Part shown: in pieces, positions 44,417 through 44,977 of the stretch
Numbering within the stretch: the stretch's first letter is position 1
Layout of the letters: every line of letters starts with the position of its first letter
NCBI RefSeq assembly: GCF_030378065.1
Contig: NZ_JAUCGJ010000019.1
Location: 1-44,977 of the forward strand
Length of the DNA: 44,977 nucleotides
Origin: Candidatus Venteria ishoeyi
Lineage (GTDB): Bacteria > Pseudomonadota > Gammaproteobacteria > Beggiatoales > Beggiatoaceae
Direction of reading: 5' to 3'
Translations under genes and position numbers: made by a program
The notes under the pieces: model-generated
What the model saw: the letters and a program-made list of their open reading frames with translations, nothing else
What the model was told of the DNA's origin: nothing
Databases searched by the model: none

Positions 44417-44977
44417 CTATTCCTGCGTTGCCGCGCGTTGCGCCAAATCCGCCCACCCCGCCAGACCACCCGGTAAACCCAACTGCTGCGCCAGCCCTTC
44501 CAGTGCATCCAGCACCTGCTTTAACTGCATGGGTTGGGCGAGTTGATAAACCTGAACCCAGGCTGATACCGCTGCCTGCTGTTCCTCATTCTGCCAGTGG
44601 ATATGCCCCATATTAAACAAAGTGGCGCATAAACCTGCTACGTCCCCGATTTCCTGTGTTATCAGCAGCGACTTTTTCAAATAATCCAGCGCGGTGTCGT
44701 AGTCGCCGCGGGCATGGGCAGTTGTCGCCATATTGTTAAGCGTTGTCCCTTCACCGGATTTATCCCCGATTTCCTGTGTTATCAGCAGCGACTTTTTCAA
44801 ATAATCCAGCGCGGTGTCGTAGTCGCCGCGGGCATCATAGATTTGCGAGATATTGTTAAGCGTTATCCCTTCACCGGATTTATCCCCGATTTCCTGTTGA
44901 ATCAGCAGCGACTTTTTCAAAGTGTCCAGCGCGGTGTCGTAGTCGCCGCAGGCATGGGCAGTTGCCGCCATATTGTT
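44417..44977 (-). CDS. TPR protein, C-terminal part (start beyond the window)
   Basis: 187 codons are open to the window edge. Four TPR units of 40 residues, of the TPR_12 form 'GDYDTALDYLKKSLLITQEIGDKSGEGTTLNNMA', lead into a C-terminal part 'HWQNEEQQAAVSAWVQVYQLAQPMQLKQVLDALEGLAQQLGL'. Such proteins often carry an N-terminal ATPase or CHAT/NACHT-type domain, which cannot be seen here. It acts as a protein-protein interaction scaffold; partner unknown. Confidence 0.85.
   Translation of the reverse strand, partial: NNMAATAHACGDYDTALDTLKKSLLIQQEIGDKSGEGITLNNISQIYDARGDYDTALDYLKKSLLITQEIGDKSGEGTTLNNMATTAHARGDYDTALDYLKKSLLITQEIGDVAGLCATLFNMGHIHWQNEEQQAAVSAWVQVYQLAQPMQLKQVLDALEGLAQQLGLPGGLAGWADLAQRAATQE
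44641..44977 (-). repeat. Near-identical 120-bp DNA repeats inside the TPR gene
   Basis: Segments starting 44641, 44761 and 44881 share long identical runs such as ATCAGCAGCGACTTTTTCAA and GCGGTGTCGTAGTCGCCGC, with only a few changes. Near-identity at DNA level, including silent positions, shows recent duplication or gene conversion. The array continues past the window edge. Confidence 0.9.

Overview
The window looks like a chromosomal piece of a gammaproteobacterium, most plausibly a sulfur-bacterium-like member of the Thiotrichales/Beggiatoaceae. The indications are a tkt-gap pair, EnvC, FtsB, YhhQ and YchJ of gammaproteobacterial type, a tRNA-Met with encoded CCA, a PAS/sigma-54 activator with a cysteine-rich PAS, toxin-antitoxin (TA) pairs, a DUF29 fragment, long TPR repeats and many short intergenic repeats. 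The genus assignment is only an impression. Most genes lie on the minus strand.

Left edge (1-700): the start of an AAA ATPase and a small gene wreck, closed by a perfect 34-nt palindrome. 692-3755: gap and tkt. 4188-6605: a lone three-PAS sensor kinase flanked on both sides by copies of a MITE-like repeat (family A). 6804-17706: a partial type VI secretion cluster in transcription order tssK, then a secreted protein and a MazF-type TA pair, then tssL and tssM. TssM is about twice the usual size because of four tandem ~312-residue repeats.

18090-28091: housekeeping and envelope genes (envC, a J-domain protein, ychJ, yhhQ, a DHH phosphoesterase, tRNA-Met, TRAP permeases with a PIG-L deacetylase, an outer-membrane barrel, a patatin-like lipase, ftsB). 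28151-28577 is a non-coding element made of about ten perfect stem-loops between 25-bp inverted repeats. 28601-33151: a VWA/DUF4381 pair, a sigma-54 activator with a small partner gene, and a LytTR response regulator. Between the activator and the LytTR gene, on the plus strand, is a -24/-12 promoter followed about 120 nt later by a strong intrinsic terminator with no ORF between. This is a candidate sigma-54-dependent small RNA beside its likely activator, and the strongest discovery candidate here.

33304-42232: an ABC-2-like membrane protein translationally coupled to a secreted leucine-rich-repeat protein, a metallo-beta-lactamase-fold protein, a secreted Gly/Ser/Thr-repeat protein with a GNAT partner, a GspE/PilB-type ATPase and an AEC transporter. 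42269-44977 is an accessory patch: a DUF29 fragment cut by a repeat element (family C), then an unknown ORF plus a ParD/RelE-type TA pair bounded by 38-bp direct repeats (family D), then paired hairpins and the C-terminal part of a TPR protein with almost identical 120-bp DNA repeats.

At least four unrelated short repeat families (A-D) recur in the window. Family B (3813-3934 and 33176-33297) lies in both cases just upstream of a gene in the same orientation, so it may be a leader or regulatory element and not only a mobile remnant. All calls are from reading the sequence; no database search was run.
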